NCBI GenBank assembly: GCA_002344125.1
Contig: DDTQ01000012.1
Span: forward strand, 548,748 to 612,747
Source: Ignavibacteria bacterium UBA2360
GTDB lineage: Bacteria > Bacteroidota > Ignavibacteria > Tepidaquicellales > OLB5
Length of the DNA stretch: 64,000 nucleotides
Direction of reading: 5' to 3'
Shown here: positions 25,821-33,868 of the stretch, piece after piece
Position numbering within the stretch: position 1 is the first letter of the stretch
Layout of the letters: every line of letters begins with the position of its first letter
The notes under the pieces: model-generated
Told to the model about the DNA's origin: nothing
Seen by the model: only the letters and a program-made list of their open reading frames with translations
Database searches by the model: none
Position numbers and translations under genes: made by a program

Positions 25821-25936
25821 AGTTATTAAAACGCAATAAAATTCTAACTTATATTATTGAGTAGGATGTTATACAATTTGAACCGCATTGAAAATATGTT
25901 ATTTATTTATGAATTATATAATTGTTTACTTTTAAC

Positions 25937-25944
25937 TAAATTTG
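25937..25944 (+). promoter_or_regulatory. -7 box of tRNA-Arg
   Basis: TAAATTTG matches TAnnTTTG exactly, 16 bp before the mature tRNA 5' end. The matching TTG element is not at the usual distance. Confidence 0.5.
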
Positions 25945-25960
25945 TATCCGTTTGTATATT

Positions 25961-26032
25961 GCTCCCGTAGTGTAATGGATAGCACGTCAGGTTCCGGTCC
26001 TGCCGGTGAGGGTTCGAGTCCTTCCGGGAGTA
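25961..26032 (+). tRNA. tRNA-Arg (anticodon CCG)
   Basis: A 72-nt cloverleaf: acceptor GCTCCCG/CGGGAGT (with a G-U closing pair) and discriminator A; D stem GTGT/GCAC; anticodon stem CAGG/CCTG with loop TTCCGGT giving anticodon CCG; T arm GAGGG-TTCGAGT-CCTTC. It decodes CGG. The CCA end is not encoded. Confidence 0.95.
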
Positions 26033-26046
26033 CAAATACAATTGGA

Positions 26047-26118
26047 AATTACGAATTACGAATTAATAATTTAGTAGAGGCAATTATTTCGTAATTCATA
26101 ATTCATAATTCGTAATTG
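26047..26118. repeat. ATTACGAATT inverted repeat
   Basis: aattacgaattacgaatta on the left and aattcataattcgtaatt on the right form a long imperfect inverted repeat between the tRNA and the TRIC channel gene. Confidence 0.65.
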
Positions 26119-26123
26119 ATCGT

Positions 26124-26741
26124 TTGGACGCATTACTAAAAACCATTGAGATCCTCGGTATCTTCGCGTTTGCTATCACGGGTATTATTGAAGCCCGAAG
26201 AAAGCAGATGGATATTATCGGAACTTATTCTGTTGCGATGGTTACAGCCTTCGGCGGTGGTACCCTCCGGGATGTGCTCATCAATCATTACCCGCTCTTC
26301 TGGATGCAAAACTACAACTACCCGATAATGATACTCGCGCTTGCGGTACTTTCAATATTTGTTTTAAGGAAATCGATCAGCTTTTCAAAGCCTGTGCTCA
26401 TGATACTCGGTTTGCTTGATGCCCTTGGACTCGGCCTCTTCAGCGCCCTTGGAACAAGCTACGCGCTGAGCGCGGGAGTGTATTGGTTCAACGCTGTGCT
26501 TATCGGCGTAATTACGGGAGTGTTCGGCGGCGTAATGCGCGATGTCATCTGCAATGAAGTGCCGGTGTTTTTCAGGCAGTCACAGCTGTACGCTACGTGT
26601 TCATTCATTGGCTCACTGGTATTTGTTTTACTGGTAAACTTTTTCCCTGGGGAGCCTCTCATCCCGCTCTTCAGTTCCATCTCTGCCGCGTTTGTATTGA
26701 GAGTTATCTCAATAAAGTATAACATCCAATTGAAGTTTTAG
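26124..26741 (+). CDS. TRIC-type cation channel family protein (UPF0126)
   Basis: This 205-residue protein has seven membrane helices built from two UPF0126 repeats, each with the glycine-rich signature: FGGGTLRDVLI (about residues 44-54) and FGGVMRDVIC (about 134-143). Bacterial TRIC proteins form trimers and conduct K+; a role in glycine export has been suggested for some. It starts at a TTG at 26124, supported by alignment of the N-terminal ILGIFAFAITGI helix with the family. It heads an operon whose members are each 4 bp apart (26746, 27647, 28071). Confidence 0.85.
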   Translation: MDALLKTIEILGIFAFAITGIIEARRKQMDIIGTYSVAMVTAFGGGTLRDVLINHYPLFWMQNYNYPIMILALAVLSIFVLRKSISFSKPVLMILGLLDALGLGLFSALGTSYALSAGVYWFNAVLIGVITGVFGGVMRDVICNEVPVFFRQSQLYATCSFIGSLVFVLLVNFFPGEPLIPLFSSISAAFVLRVISIKYNIQLKF

Positions 26742-26745
26742 TCCT

Positions 26746-27642
26746 ATGGAAGAAAAATTCTCATACAGTAAAACTCTAAAAACTGATCCTCAAAATTCAT
26801 TTCTGAACCTGCAGCAGTTATTATTTATAACCTCAAAACAGCTTACAAAGTTTTTTTATTATACCCGCGTCACTCCGCACCAGGTAATATTGCTATCATT
26901 AATTTTCGGAGTTACTGCTTCATATCTGTTTGTACTACCCGGCAAATATTACGCTATTGGGGGAGCTGTTCTGCTGTTCTACAAAAATGTGCTTGATAAA
27001 GTCGATGGCTCGCTTGCGCGCGCAAAAGGACTCGACTCACGGCGCGGAAGGTTTTATGATTCCATTTCTGATTTTATCGTCACGTTCACAAGCTTTGCTG
27101 CTGTTTCATATAATCTATATTTAATATGGGGTTCGTATCTGGCCTTTGTTATCGGATTCGCTGCCATGATATGCTCTATGCTGCATTGTTCTTACTTTAT
27201 CTTTTACCAGGTTTCGTTTATAAGATCAACCGGCAAGGGAACACAAAACAGGCTCAAAGAAACCCTCACTGCCGAAGATATTGCTTCGCAGGATAAATGG
27301 ACAACCTTTCTGCAAAGGATCTTTCAGCTCATTTACGGCTGGCAGGATTGGCTCTTTTATAAACTTGATCAGATTATGATCCATAAGCTTACTCAACACA
27401 CTCAACTCACTCAAAACACTCAGATCACTCAAGCTTGGTATCAAAACAAGCCGTTTCTCACCTTAGCAAGTTCGCTCTCAATTGGCACCCATATTTTCCT
27501 GATATGTATTGCCGCCTTAACTGGCAGGTATGATTACTATATATTTGTGAATTTAATATTTATGAACTTATTGCTAATTTTAAGCGTTGTTTATCATTAC
27601 AGCTCCACCATAAATAAACTGAAAACACAAAATTACCGGTAA
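26746..27642 (+). CDS. CDP-alcohol phosphatidyltransferase
   Basis: This 298-residue integral membrane enzyme has the complete signature D-x2-D-G-x2-A-R-x8-G-x3-D-x3-D at D84, D87, G88, A91, R92, G101, D105 and D109. Such enzymes move a phospho-group from a CDP-alcohol to a second alcohol in phospholipid or inositol-phosphate synthesis. The substrate cannot be assigned. About residues 213-227 read LTQHTQLTQNTQITQ, encoded by 9-bp repeats (ACTCAAnnC), a recent in-frame expansion in a loop between membrane helices. It is translated 4 bp after the TRIC gene. Confidence 0.85.
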   Translation: MEEKFSYSKTLKTDPQNSFLNLQQLLFITSKQLTKFFYYTRVTPHQVILLSLIFGVTASYLFVLPGKYYAIGGAVLLFYKNVLDKVDGSLARAKGLDSRRGRFYDSISDFIVTFTSFAAVSYNLYLIWGSYLAFVIGFAAMICSMLHCSYFIFYQVSFIRSTGKGTQNRLKETLTAEDIASQDKWTTFLQRIFQLIYGWQDWLFYKLDQIMIHKLTQHTQLTQNTQITQAWYQNKPFLTLASSLSIGTHIFLICIAALTGRYDYYIFVNLIFMNLLLILSVVYHYSSTINKLKTQNYR

Positions 27643-27646
27643 CAAA

Positions 27647-28066
27647 TTGCTGTATATAACCAGAAAATTCCATTTCAGTGCTTCGCACAGGGTTTACAAC
27701 CCGGCATTGAGCGATGAAGAGAATCTTAAGAAATACGGAAAGTGCTCCAATCCAAACGGGCACGGCCATAATTATGAAATGGATATCACCGTAGCAGGTG
27801 AAGTGGATCCTGAAATTGGCTATGTAATGGATCTTACCGAACTGAAACTGCTGGTCGAAAAAGAGGTTATCAATAAGGTTGATCACAAGAACCTGAATAT
27901 GGATGTCGATTTCATGAAGGGCGTGCTGCCTTCCACTGAAAATATCGCGGTGGCTATATGGGAGCAGCTTGAAAACAAAATCAACGCGCCCGGCAGAAGA
28001 TTGTTTTCCGTCAAGGTCAGAGAGACCATTAATAATTCTGTGGAGTATAAAGGAAAAAACTCATAA
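27647..28066 (+). CDS. queD: 6-pyruvoyl/6-carboxy-tetrahydropterin synthase family protein
   Basis: This 139-residue T-fold enzyme has zinc-binding His14 (FSASHR), His39 and His41 in CSNPNGHGHNYE and the catalytic Cys33. It acts on 7,8-dihydroneopterin triphosphate, the product of FolE, whose gene starts 4 bp downstream. QueD makes 6-carboxytetrahydropterin for queuosine; a queG gene is in this window. However, the C-x-NPNGHGHNY form is that of eukaryotic-type PTPS, which makes 6-pyruvoyltetrahydropterin for biopterin, so a biopterin role is also possible. It starts at a TTG at 27647, 4 bp past the previous stop. Confidence 0.85.
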   Translation: MLYITRKFHFSASHRVYNPALSDEENLKKYGKCSNPNGHGHNYEMDITVAGEVDPEIGYVMDLTELKLLVEKEVINKVDHKNLNMDVDFMKGVLPSTENIAVAIWEQLENKINAPGRRLFSVKVRETINNSVEYKGKNS

Positions 28067-28070
28067 TAAA

Positions 28071-28703
28071 ATGTCAGATAAAAAGAAAAATAACGGAATA
28101 ACTCAGGATGAAGATAATAATATCATCAGGGTTGATTACAATGAAGATTCACTCAAAAAAATTGAGCAAAGTGTGGTTAATATACTTTCTGAAATTGGTG
28201 AGGATCCAAACCGTGAGGGCCTTTTAAGAACACCGAACCGTGTTGCGAAGGCTTACAAGTTCATGACCAAAGGCTACAGCGAAGATATTGAAAAGCTGCT
28301 GAACAACGCTGTGTTCAATGAACACTATGACGAAATGGTTATTGTTAAGGATATCGATTTTTACAGCCTGTGCGAGCATCACTTACTGCCGTTTTTCGGC
28401 AAATGCCATATTGCGTATATTCCAAATGGCAAAATAGTCGGGTTGAGCAAGCTGCCCAGAATGGTTGAAATGTTCAGCCGCCGCCTGCAGGTACAGGAAC
28501 GTATGACCCGCGAAATTGGCGATATGATAAACAAGGTACTTGAACCCAAAGGCGTAGCCGTTGTAACCGAAGCAAAACATCTCTGCATGATGATGCGCGG
28601 CGTTGAAAAGCAGAATTCCGTGGCAACAGCCTCGGCAATGCTGGGCAAATTCAAATCTGATGAAAAAACCAGAACCGAATTCCTGAAACTAATAGGTAAG
28701 TAA
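28071..28703 (+). CDS. folE: GTP cyclohydrolase I
   Basis: FolE converts GTP to 7,8-dihydroneopterin triphosphate, the first step to folates, biopterin and queuosine. The zinc ligands Cys101, His104 and Cys172 lie in SLCEHHLLPFFGKCHIAYIP and AKHLCMMMRG, and GLSKLPRMVEMFSRRLQVQE is the conserved helix. I chose the ATG at 28071 (210 residues). A longer frame would overlap the previous gene and adds residues foreign to the family. The arrangement with the PTPS/QueD gene, 4 bp apart, channels the product into a pterin or deazapurine branch. Confidence 0.96.
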   Translation: MSDKKKNNGITQDEDNNIIRVDYNEDSLKKIEQSVVNILSEIGEDPNREGLLRTPNRVAKAYKFMTKGYSEDIEKLLNNAVFNEHYDEMVIVKDIDFYSLCEHHLLPFFGKCHIAYIPNGKIVGLSKLPRMVEMFSRRLQVQERMTREIGDMINKVLEPKGVAVVTEAKHLCMMMRGVEKQNSVATASAMLGKFKSDEKTRTEFLKLIGK

Positions 28704-28707
28704 GCCT

Positions 28708-28790
28708 TTCGTGGAGTTCACTGACTGCGCCTGACTGCATCCGCAGTTCAGTGCATGCATCAACACAGTTGATGCACTCCAACGAGAAGC
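28708..28790. repeat. TGGAGTGCATCAAC palindromic element, inverted copy
   Basis: On the opposite strand this matches 11452-11560 but lacks the cgcgcctgccgcaggcatgg insert. It retains a nested segment (reverse complement actgcggatgcagtcaggcg) in the other stem. Confidence 0.8.
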
Positions 28791-28821
28791 AAAAGAAATT
28801 CAATTACATAAATAGTAATAC

Positions 28822-29592
28822 TTGCTAACCGCAAACCAAATAAAACAATTCGCTTCACTTAAGCAGAAAAAATACCGCGAAGAGTACGGTAAATACCTCA
28901 TCGAAGGATTCCATTTAATTGAAGAATGCCTCAACTCACCGCATGAACTTGAGTACATCATTCTGCGTGAAGGGGTTGACCTGCAGGGTCATACTGCGAT
29001 TTTAGAAAAGCTTGCAGCCAACAAAACAATAGTTGAACCGCTGCCCGAAAGATCATTTAACAAACTCACTGATACCGAAAGCTCACAGGGAATAGTTGGT
29101 GTAGTAGCACACCCAAAAATAAAGGCAGGCAGCGGGCACGGCGATATTATTATCGCGCTTGATAGGGTCAGTGACCCGGGCAATCTTGGCGCAATTATCC
29201 GTACAGCTTATTGGTTCGGCGTAAAGAATATTATCCTAAGCAAAGAGTGTGCTGATCCGTACAATCCAAAAGTTATACGTTCAACCCAAGGGGGAATTTT
29301 CCATTTAAACATAACCGAAGATTCGGATCTAATAAGTGAACTGAAAAAATATCGATCCGGCGGCTATTCAGTTTATTTGTTCACGCTCGATGCTGAAAAG
29401 TCGTTATCGCAAATAAGTAAATCAGGGGAATCAGGAAAATCCGTGTTAGTGTTCGGCAGCGAAGCCCACGGAATTTCAATTGAAATAATTGAACAGGGTT
29501 TCGAAAAACTGAAAATTGAAGGATATTCAGCAAGCGAATCACTTAACGTTGCAGTATCTGCGGGAATTGCAATGTATGAATTTATGAAATAA
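28822..29592 (+). CDS. SpoU/TrmH-family RNA 2'-O-methyltransferase
   Basis: This 256-residue protein has an N-terminal SpoU substrate-binding domain (1-95, with KKYREEYGKYLIEGFHLIEE and the SSQGIVGVV junction). A C-terminal SPOUT knot follows with its three motifs: DPGNLGAIIRTAYWFG, VLVFGSEAHGIS and SLNVAVSAGIAMYE. It uses S-adenosylmethionine to methylate a ribose in rRNA or tRNA. It is closest in layout to RlmB-like 23S enzymes, but the target is not certain. It starts at a TTG at 28822 just past the palindromic repeat. Confidence 0.88.
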   Translation: MLTANQIKQFASLKQKKYREEYGKYLIEGFHLIEECLNSPHELEYIILREGVDLQGHTAILEKLAANKTIVEPLPERSFNKLTDTESSQGIVGVVAHPKIKAGSGHGDIIIALDRVSDPGNLGAIIRTAYWFGVKNIILSKECADPYNPKVIRSTQGGIFHLNITEDSDLISELKKYRSGGYSVYLFTLDAEKSLSQISKSGESGKSVLVFGSEAHGISIEIIEQGFEKLKIEGYSASESLNVAVSAGIAMYEFMK

Positions 29593-29809
29593 ACATTTTT
29601 CCTTTTACCCTTTAGCCCGTTGTTGGTGTTTTTCACTAACTACAGGATTTAAATACAAATTAAACATCTTTACGATAAACAAGTTAGCTCTTTACCGTTA
29701 GTTTAATCTTGCTAATTTCCAAAAAATTAGATAATTTGTGATAGTTTATTAATACATTCAAGAAAAGCTATTCTATCACTAATTGAAAATATTAGCTTTT
29801 TCAAACTAC

Positions 29810-29827
29810 TGCCAAAACAATTTGGCA
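29810..29827 (+). other. Hairpin immediately before a GTG start
   Basis: TGCCAAA and TTTGGCA pair over 7 bp around acaa, ending 2 nt before the GTG at 29830. If the GTG is the true start, the hairpin covers the ribosome site. If translation starts upstream, it is inside the coding region. Confidence 0.5.
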
Positions 29828-29829
29828 TA

Positions 29830-31623
29830 GTGTATTATTTTATTATTACTGTAACGCTTTTATTGTTAGCCCCTTGCGCAGCATACTCCCAGAAAATTCA
29901 GGTTGATGAGGGCGAATCCCCGCAATATTATTCAAACATTGTAAAGCTTTATGCGCCAAGCGAAGATGCGTTCATCGCGTTGCAGTATCTCGCTGCGCCT
30001 CACCTCTATAAACATGACTGGGTGAAGGCGGTAAAAGTGTATGAAGATCATAAAGCAAAATTCCTTGGTCTTTCAGACCGTATCGATAAAATTATTTCCA
30101 TCATTAACGATACCGCACAAAACATAAAACTCTACAACATGGGCGGTAACATTAACTCGCTTGGGCGTGAATACAGTCCCGTTATCTCGCCTGACGGCAA
30201 AAGAATATATTTTACCGGCCGCGATAGAGAAGATAACATTGGCGGTGAAGATATTTTCATTTCGCAGTATGTAAATAACAGGTGGGTAATTGCAAAGCCG
30301 CTCATTGGCAGCATTAACACTGAAAGCAATGAATACATAAACAGCATTTCAGCCGATGGAAATACGCTTGTATTGTTTGGCAACTATCTCAACGCCCTTG
30401 GGCGTGGAGATAATTTCTACTCCGTTAAAACTAAATCAGGCTACTCCGAAGTACAGCAATATCCCGAGCCTATCAATTCCAAATGGTGGGATGCTGACGC
30501 ATACCTTACCGCAGACGGTAAGGCTATATTATTCAGCAGCGAGAGACCCGGAGGGGTAGGTGATTATAAACCCAAAGGCGACTATTACCACGGTATGTAT
30601 TGGGGTAACACTGATCTTTATGTAGTGTTAAAAGAGCCTGACGGCTCGTGGAGCAAAACCGCAATTAACCTGGGTGATTTTATCAACACTCCCTATACTG
30701 AACGTACCCCGTTCCTCCATCCCGATGGCAAAACTCTTTACTTCTCCAGCGATGGCCATCCCGGGCTTGGCAAGAGCGATGTGTTTAAATCTGTAAGGCT
30801 AAACGATTCATCATGGACTCACTGGAGCGAACCGGTGAATCTTGGCAAAGAAATTAACACACCCAACGAAGACTGGGGATTCAAAATTTCCACTGACGGA
30901 AAACGCGCGTATTTTTCTACTGTTAACGATATGGGCTTTGGTGAAGAAGATATCTATTTTGTTGAACTTCCCGAAGAAGTGCAGCCCGTCAGCGATGTTG
31001 TTACCATTAACGGCAAAGTGCTTGATGAGAACGGAAATCCCGTGGAAGCCACGATCAAATGGGAAGATGTTGAACTGAAAAAGGAAGTTGGCATAGCAAA
31101 AACTGACCCCGTAACAGGCGAGTATTTTATCGCCCTTCCTACCGGAAGGTATTACGCTTACTATGCTGATGTAAAAGGATTTTATTCAATTGTTAATTAC
31201 CTCGATTTAACAGCCGCGCAGGCCTTTGAACAGATAAATACAAATATGAGCGTAATCTCTGTTGAAGAACTTCAGAATTCAGGCAAAGCGATCAAAATAG
31301 AGAACATTTTCTTTGATTCTGGTAAATTTGAACTGAAAGATGAATCACACGAAGCACTAAATCTGTTATACAGGTTCATGCATGCAAACCCGGAAGTATT
31401 GGTTGAGATCAATGCCCACACTGATGATATTGGCAGCGATCATTTTAACAAGGAACTATCAGATAAACGAGCCGCCTCTGTGGTTACTTACCTGGTAAGT
31501 ATTGGTATAAATCCGGCTAATATAATATCACAGGGCTTTGGTGAATCGCAGCCCGTTGCGCCAAATGATACCGAAGAGGGCAGAGCCCTCAACCGCAGAG
31601 TTGAATTCCGCCTCCGGAAATAA
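29830..31623 (+). CDS. PD40 beta-propeller / OmpA-domain outer membrane protein
   Basis: This 597-residue protein has a hydrophobic N-terminus (ending AAYSQ), then PD40/WD40-like propeller repeats (SPDGKRIYFTGR, SADGNTLVLFGN, TADGKAILFSSE, HPDGKTLYFSSDGHPGLGKS, STDGKRAYFSTV). A carboxypeptidase-regulatory-like Ig domain (about 390-450) and a C-terminal OmpA peptidoglycan-binding domain (about 490-597, IFFDSGKFEL..VEINAHTDDIGS..NRRVEF) follow. It probably links the outer membrane to the cell wall. The start is uncertain: the GTG at 29830 leaves no positive N-region, whereas the frame continues upstream as KLLPKQFGIVYYF without ATG, GTG or TTG. Its paralogue follows at 31923. Confidence 0.85.
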   Translation: MYYFIITVTLLLLAPCAAYSQKIQVDEGESPQYYSNIVKLYAPSEDAFIALQYLAAPHLYKHDWVKAVKVYEDHKAKFLGLSDRIDKIISIINDTAQNIKLYNMGGNINSLGREYSPVISPDGKRIYFTGRDREDNIGGEDIFISQYVNNRWVIAKPLIGSINTESNEYINSISADGNTLVLFGNYLNALGRGDNFYSVKTKSGYSEVQQYPEPINSKWWDADAYLTADGKAILFSSERPGGVGDYKPKGDYYHGMYWGNTDLYVVLKEPDGSWSKTAINLGDFINTPYTERTPFLHPDGKTLYFSSDGHPGLGKSDVFKSVRLNDSSWTHWSEPVNLGKEINTPNEDWGFKISTDGKRAYFSTVNDMGFGEEDIYFVELPEEVQPVSDVVTINGKVLDENGNPVEATIKWEDVELKKEVGIAKTDPVTGEYFIALPTGRYYAYYADVKGFYSIVNYLDLTAAQAFEQINTNMSVISVEELQNSGKAIKIENIFFDSGKFELKDESHEALNLLYRFMHANPEVLVEINAHTDDIGSDHFNKELSDKRAASVVTYLVSIGINPANIISQGFGESQPVAPNDTEEGRALNRRVEFRLRK

Positions 31624-31724
31624 AAGCTATTGAAATAATCTCTATACTCCGGTTGTTTAAAAAGTAATGTTTGATTTTAGATTTGTTCTTTGCTGAAAAA
31701 AATGTTGAAATTATTCCTTTACTC

Positions 31725-31840
31725 AATTTGTTTTAAAATAGAGATTTTGTTTAACCCCGGCATTTATGCCGGGGTAATCTATGATTAAAATAACAGGGCT
31801 TTAGCCCTGAAAATTAATGATCAGTTTTAACAAAAAAGTG
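31725..31840. repeat. CCCCGGC-family element, copy 3, diverged
   Basis: CCCCGGCatttatGCCGGGG followed by AGGGCTttAGCCCT lies between the OmpA paralogues. A GGCTaaAGCC and a CTACGGGTTaaAACCCGTAG hairpin follow up to 31900. Nothing else was seen in 31624-31922. Confidence 0.7.
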
Positions 31841-31922
31841 TCACGGCTAAAGCCGGCAAGTATGTTTCGCTCACACTACGGGTTAAAACCCGTAGTTAAC
31901 AGATTTATTTTTTTATGATTTT

Positions 31923-33692
31923 ATGAGACTTCTGAAATTTATCATTCTGTGCTTTCTCCTTGCTGCACTTCCAATCTATGCCCAGCGCGATCTCGAAACC
32001 ATAACATCCCCCGATGAACTCAGGCAGTACGTTCTCTACACCGCGCCTTCTGAAGACGCGTTCGTTGCCGTGCAGCGGCTTGCCGCGCCGTTTATCGAAG
32101 CCAAGGATTACAACGGCGCTATGAAAGTGTACCTTGAGTACCGTGACCTCTTCATAGAGAAATTCGACCGGACAGATAAAATAATTTCTCTGCTTGGTGC
32201 TATGGAGCAGGGTTTGACCGTAACCAACATTGAAACAGTTAACACCAAAAAGAGTGAGTACTTTCCCGTGCTTACCATTGATGGATTAATAATGTATTTC
32301 ACTTTTGCCGAAGGTAAAAAGGGCGGCGAGGATATTTACTTCTCGCAGTTAATCGGTGATACATGGATTAAGCCTGAAAATCTCGGTTCGCCATTCAGCA
32401 CAAATGAAAATGATGCGATAAACAGTGTCTCTGCTGATGGTAACACGATGGTGCTGTTTGGTTCTTATAAAGGATTCATCGGCGGCGGCGATAATTTCTA
32501 CATTGAAAAAACTTCCACCGGGTGGTCACAAATTAAGCCATTCCCTAAACCCATAAATTCGCAGTATTGGGAGTGTGACGGATTCCTAACCGCCGATGGC
32601 AAAGCGTTCATTTTCACCAGCGATAGACCCGGAGGAGTTGGGGAGTTTGTAAAGGGCGGCCAATTTTACCACGGTGAATATGAAGGCAATACTGATATTT
32701 GGGTATCGGTAAAAAGTGACTCAGGTTTGGGCAAGCCCGTAAATCTCGGGTCAATTGTTAATACACCGTTTGCGGAGCGGTCGCCGTTCCTTCATCCCGA
32801 TGGTAAGACCCTGTATTTTTCCAGCGACGGTCATTACGGTCTTGGCAGCCTGGATGTATTTAAAGCCGTTAGGTTAAGTGATACTTCGTGGTTGGAGTGG
32901 AGCGAACCCGTAAATCTTGGCAAAGAAATTAACACCCCCGGCTACGATGTAGCCTATAAAATATCCACCGATGGTAAGTTCGCCTATTTTTCCAGCGACC
33001 GCCAAGGCGGCAAAGGCGGTTACGATATTTACCGCGTCACCCTGCCTAAGGAAGCTATGCCTGAAAAGAATGTGCTCACTATCAAAGGCAAGGTCACCGA
33101 TGAAAACTCAAAACCGCTTGATGCGAAACTGCTATGGTTCAATTTGAATGAGAACTCAAATGCGGGTTCACTTACCAGTGATCCCGAAACAGGGAATTAT
33201 ATAATCACACTGCCCAATGGTTCCAACTACAGCTATTTCGCTGAGCGAAGCGGTTATTATTCGCTTAGCAGCAATATCGATCTTACCGCGCAAAACGAAT
33301 TCAGTGAATTGACTGTTGATATTGTATTGCAGTCTTTAAAATCCCTTCAGAATGCTGCAATCGTACTGAATAATATTTATTTCGATTTTGATAGATCAGA
33401 CTTGCAGCAGGGCTCCTTTGTTGAGCTTGATAGAGTAGTCAAATTCCTGAACGATAACCCGGGTGTTAACATAGAAATTTCTGCGCATACCGATAGCAAA
33501 GGCAGCGAAGATTATAATCTGGCTCTTTCGCAAAAGCGGGCTGAAAGTGTGGTGGCATATTTGGCGGCAGCGGGGATAGATCCCGCAAGGCTCGTAGCCA
33601 AAGGCTACGGTGAAAGTGTACCCGTAGCTGATAACTCCACCGATGAAGGCTCCGCCAAAAACCGCAGAGTCGAAATGAAGGTGCTGAATTGA
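31923..33692 (+). CDS. PD40 beta-propeller / OmpA-domain protein, paralogue
   Basis: This 589-residue protein is a full-length paralogue of the preceding gene. It has a proper signal peptide (1-20, ending IYAQ), PD40 repeats (SADGNTMVLFGS, TADGKAFIFTSDRPGGVGEF, HPDGKTLYFSSDGHYGLGS, STDGKFAYFSSDRQGGKGGY), an Ig-like domain and a C-terminal OmpA domain (IYFDFDRSDL, NIEISAHTDSKGSEDYNL, NRRVEMK). Proteins of this plan occur beside type IX secretion and gliding genes in Bacteroidetes (PorE-like), though no core T9SS gene is seen here. The ATG at 31923 is clear. Confidence 0.88.
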   Translation: MRLLKFIILCFLLAALPIYAQRDLETITSPDELRQYVLYTAPSEDAFVAVQRLAAPFIEAKDYNGAMKVYLEYRDLFIEKFDRTDKIISLLGAMEQGLTVTNIETVNTKKSEYFPVLTIDGLIMYFTFAEGKKGGEDIYFSQLIGDTWIKPENLGSPFSTNENDAINSVSADGNTMVLFGSYKGFIGGGDNFYIEKTSTGWSQIKPFPKPINSQYWECDGFLTADGKAFIFTSDRPGGVGEFVKGGQFYHGEYEGNTDIWVSVKSDSGLGKPVNLGSIVNTPFAERSPFLHPDGKTLYFSSDGHYGLGSLDVFKAVRLSDTSWLEWSEPVNLGKEINTPGYDVAYKISTDGKFAYFSSDRQGGKGGYDIYRVTLPKEAMPEKNVLTIKGKVTDENSKPLDAKLLWFNLNENSNAGSLTSDPETGNYIITLPNGSNYSYFAERSGYYSLSSNIDLTAQNEFSELTVDIVLQSLKSLQNAAIVLNNIYFDFDRSDLQQGSFVELDRVVKFLNDNPGVNIEISAHTDSKGSEDYNLALSQKRAESVVAYLAAAGIDPARLVAKGYGESVPVADNSTDEGSAKNRRVEMKVLN

Positions 33693-33868
33693 TTCTAATG
33701 GTCAATCCCTGCCTGCTTCAGGCATGCGCGTTCCGTTCCCGTATGGTACGCAGAACTGACGGAATTGTGGTTCGCGATTAAATTATCTTCACAGTTCTCT
33801 GAAACTAGCACAATACAGATTTTAAGCCAAATACTATCGAATTCAAAAATAAAATAATACTTTCCCTG

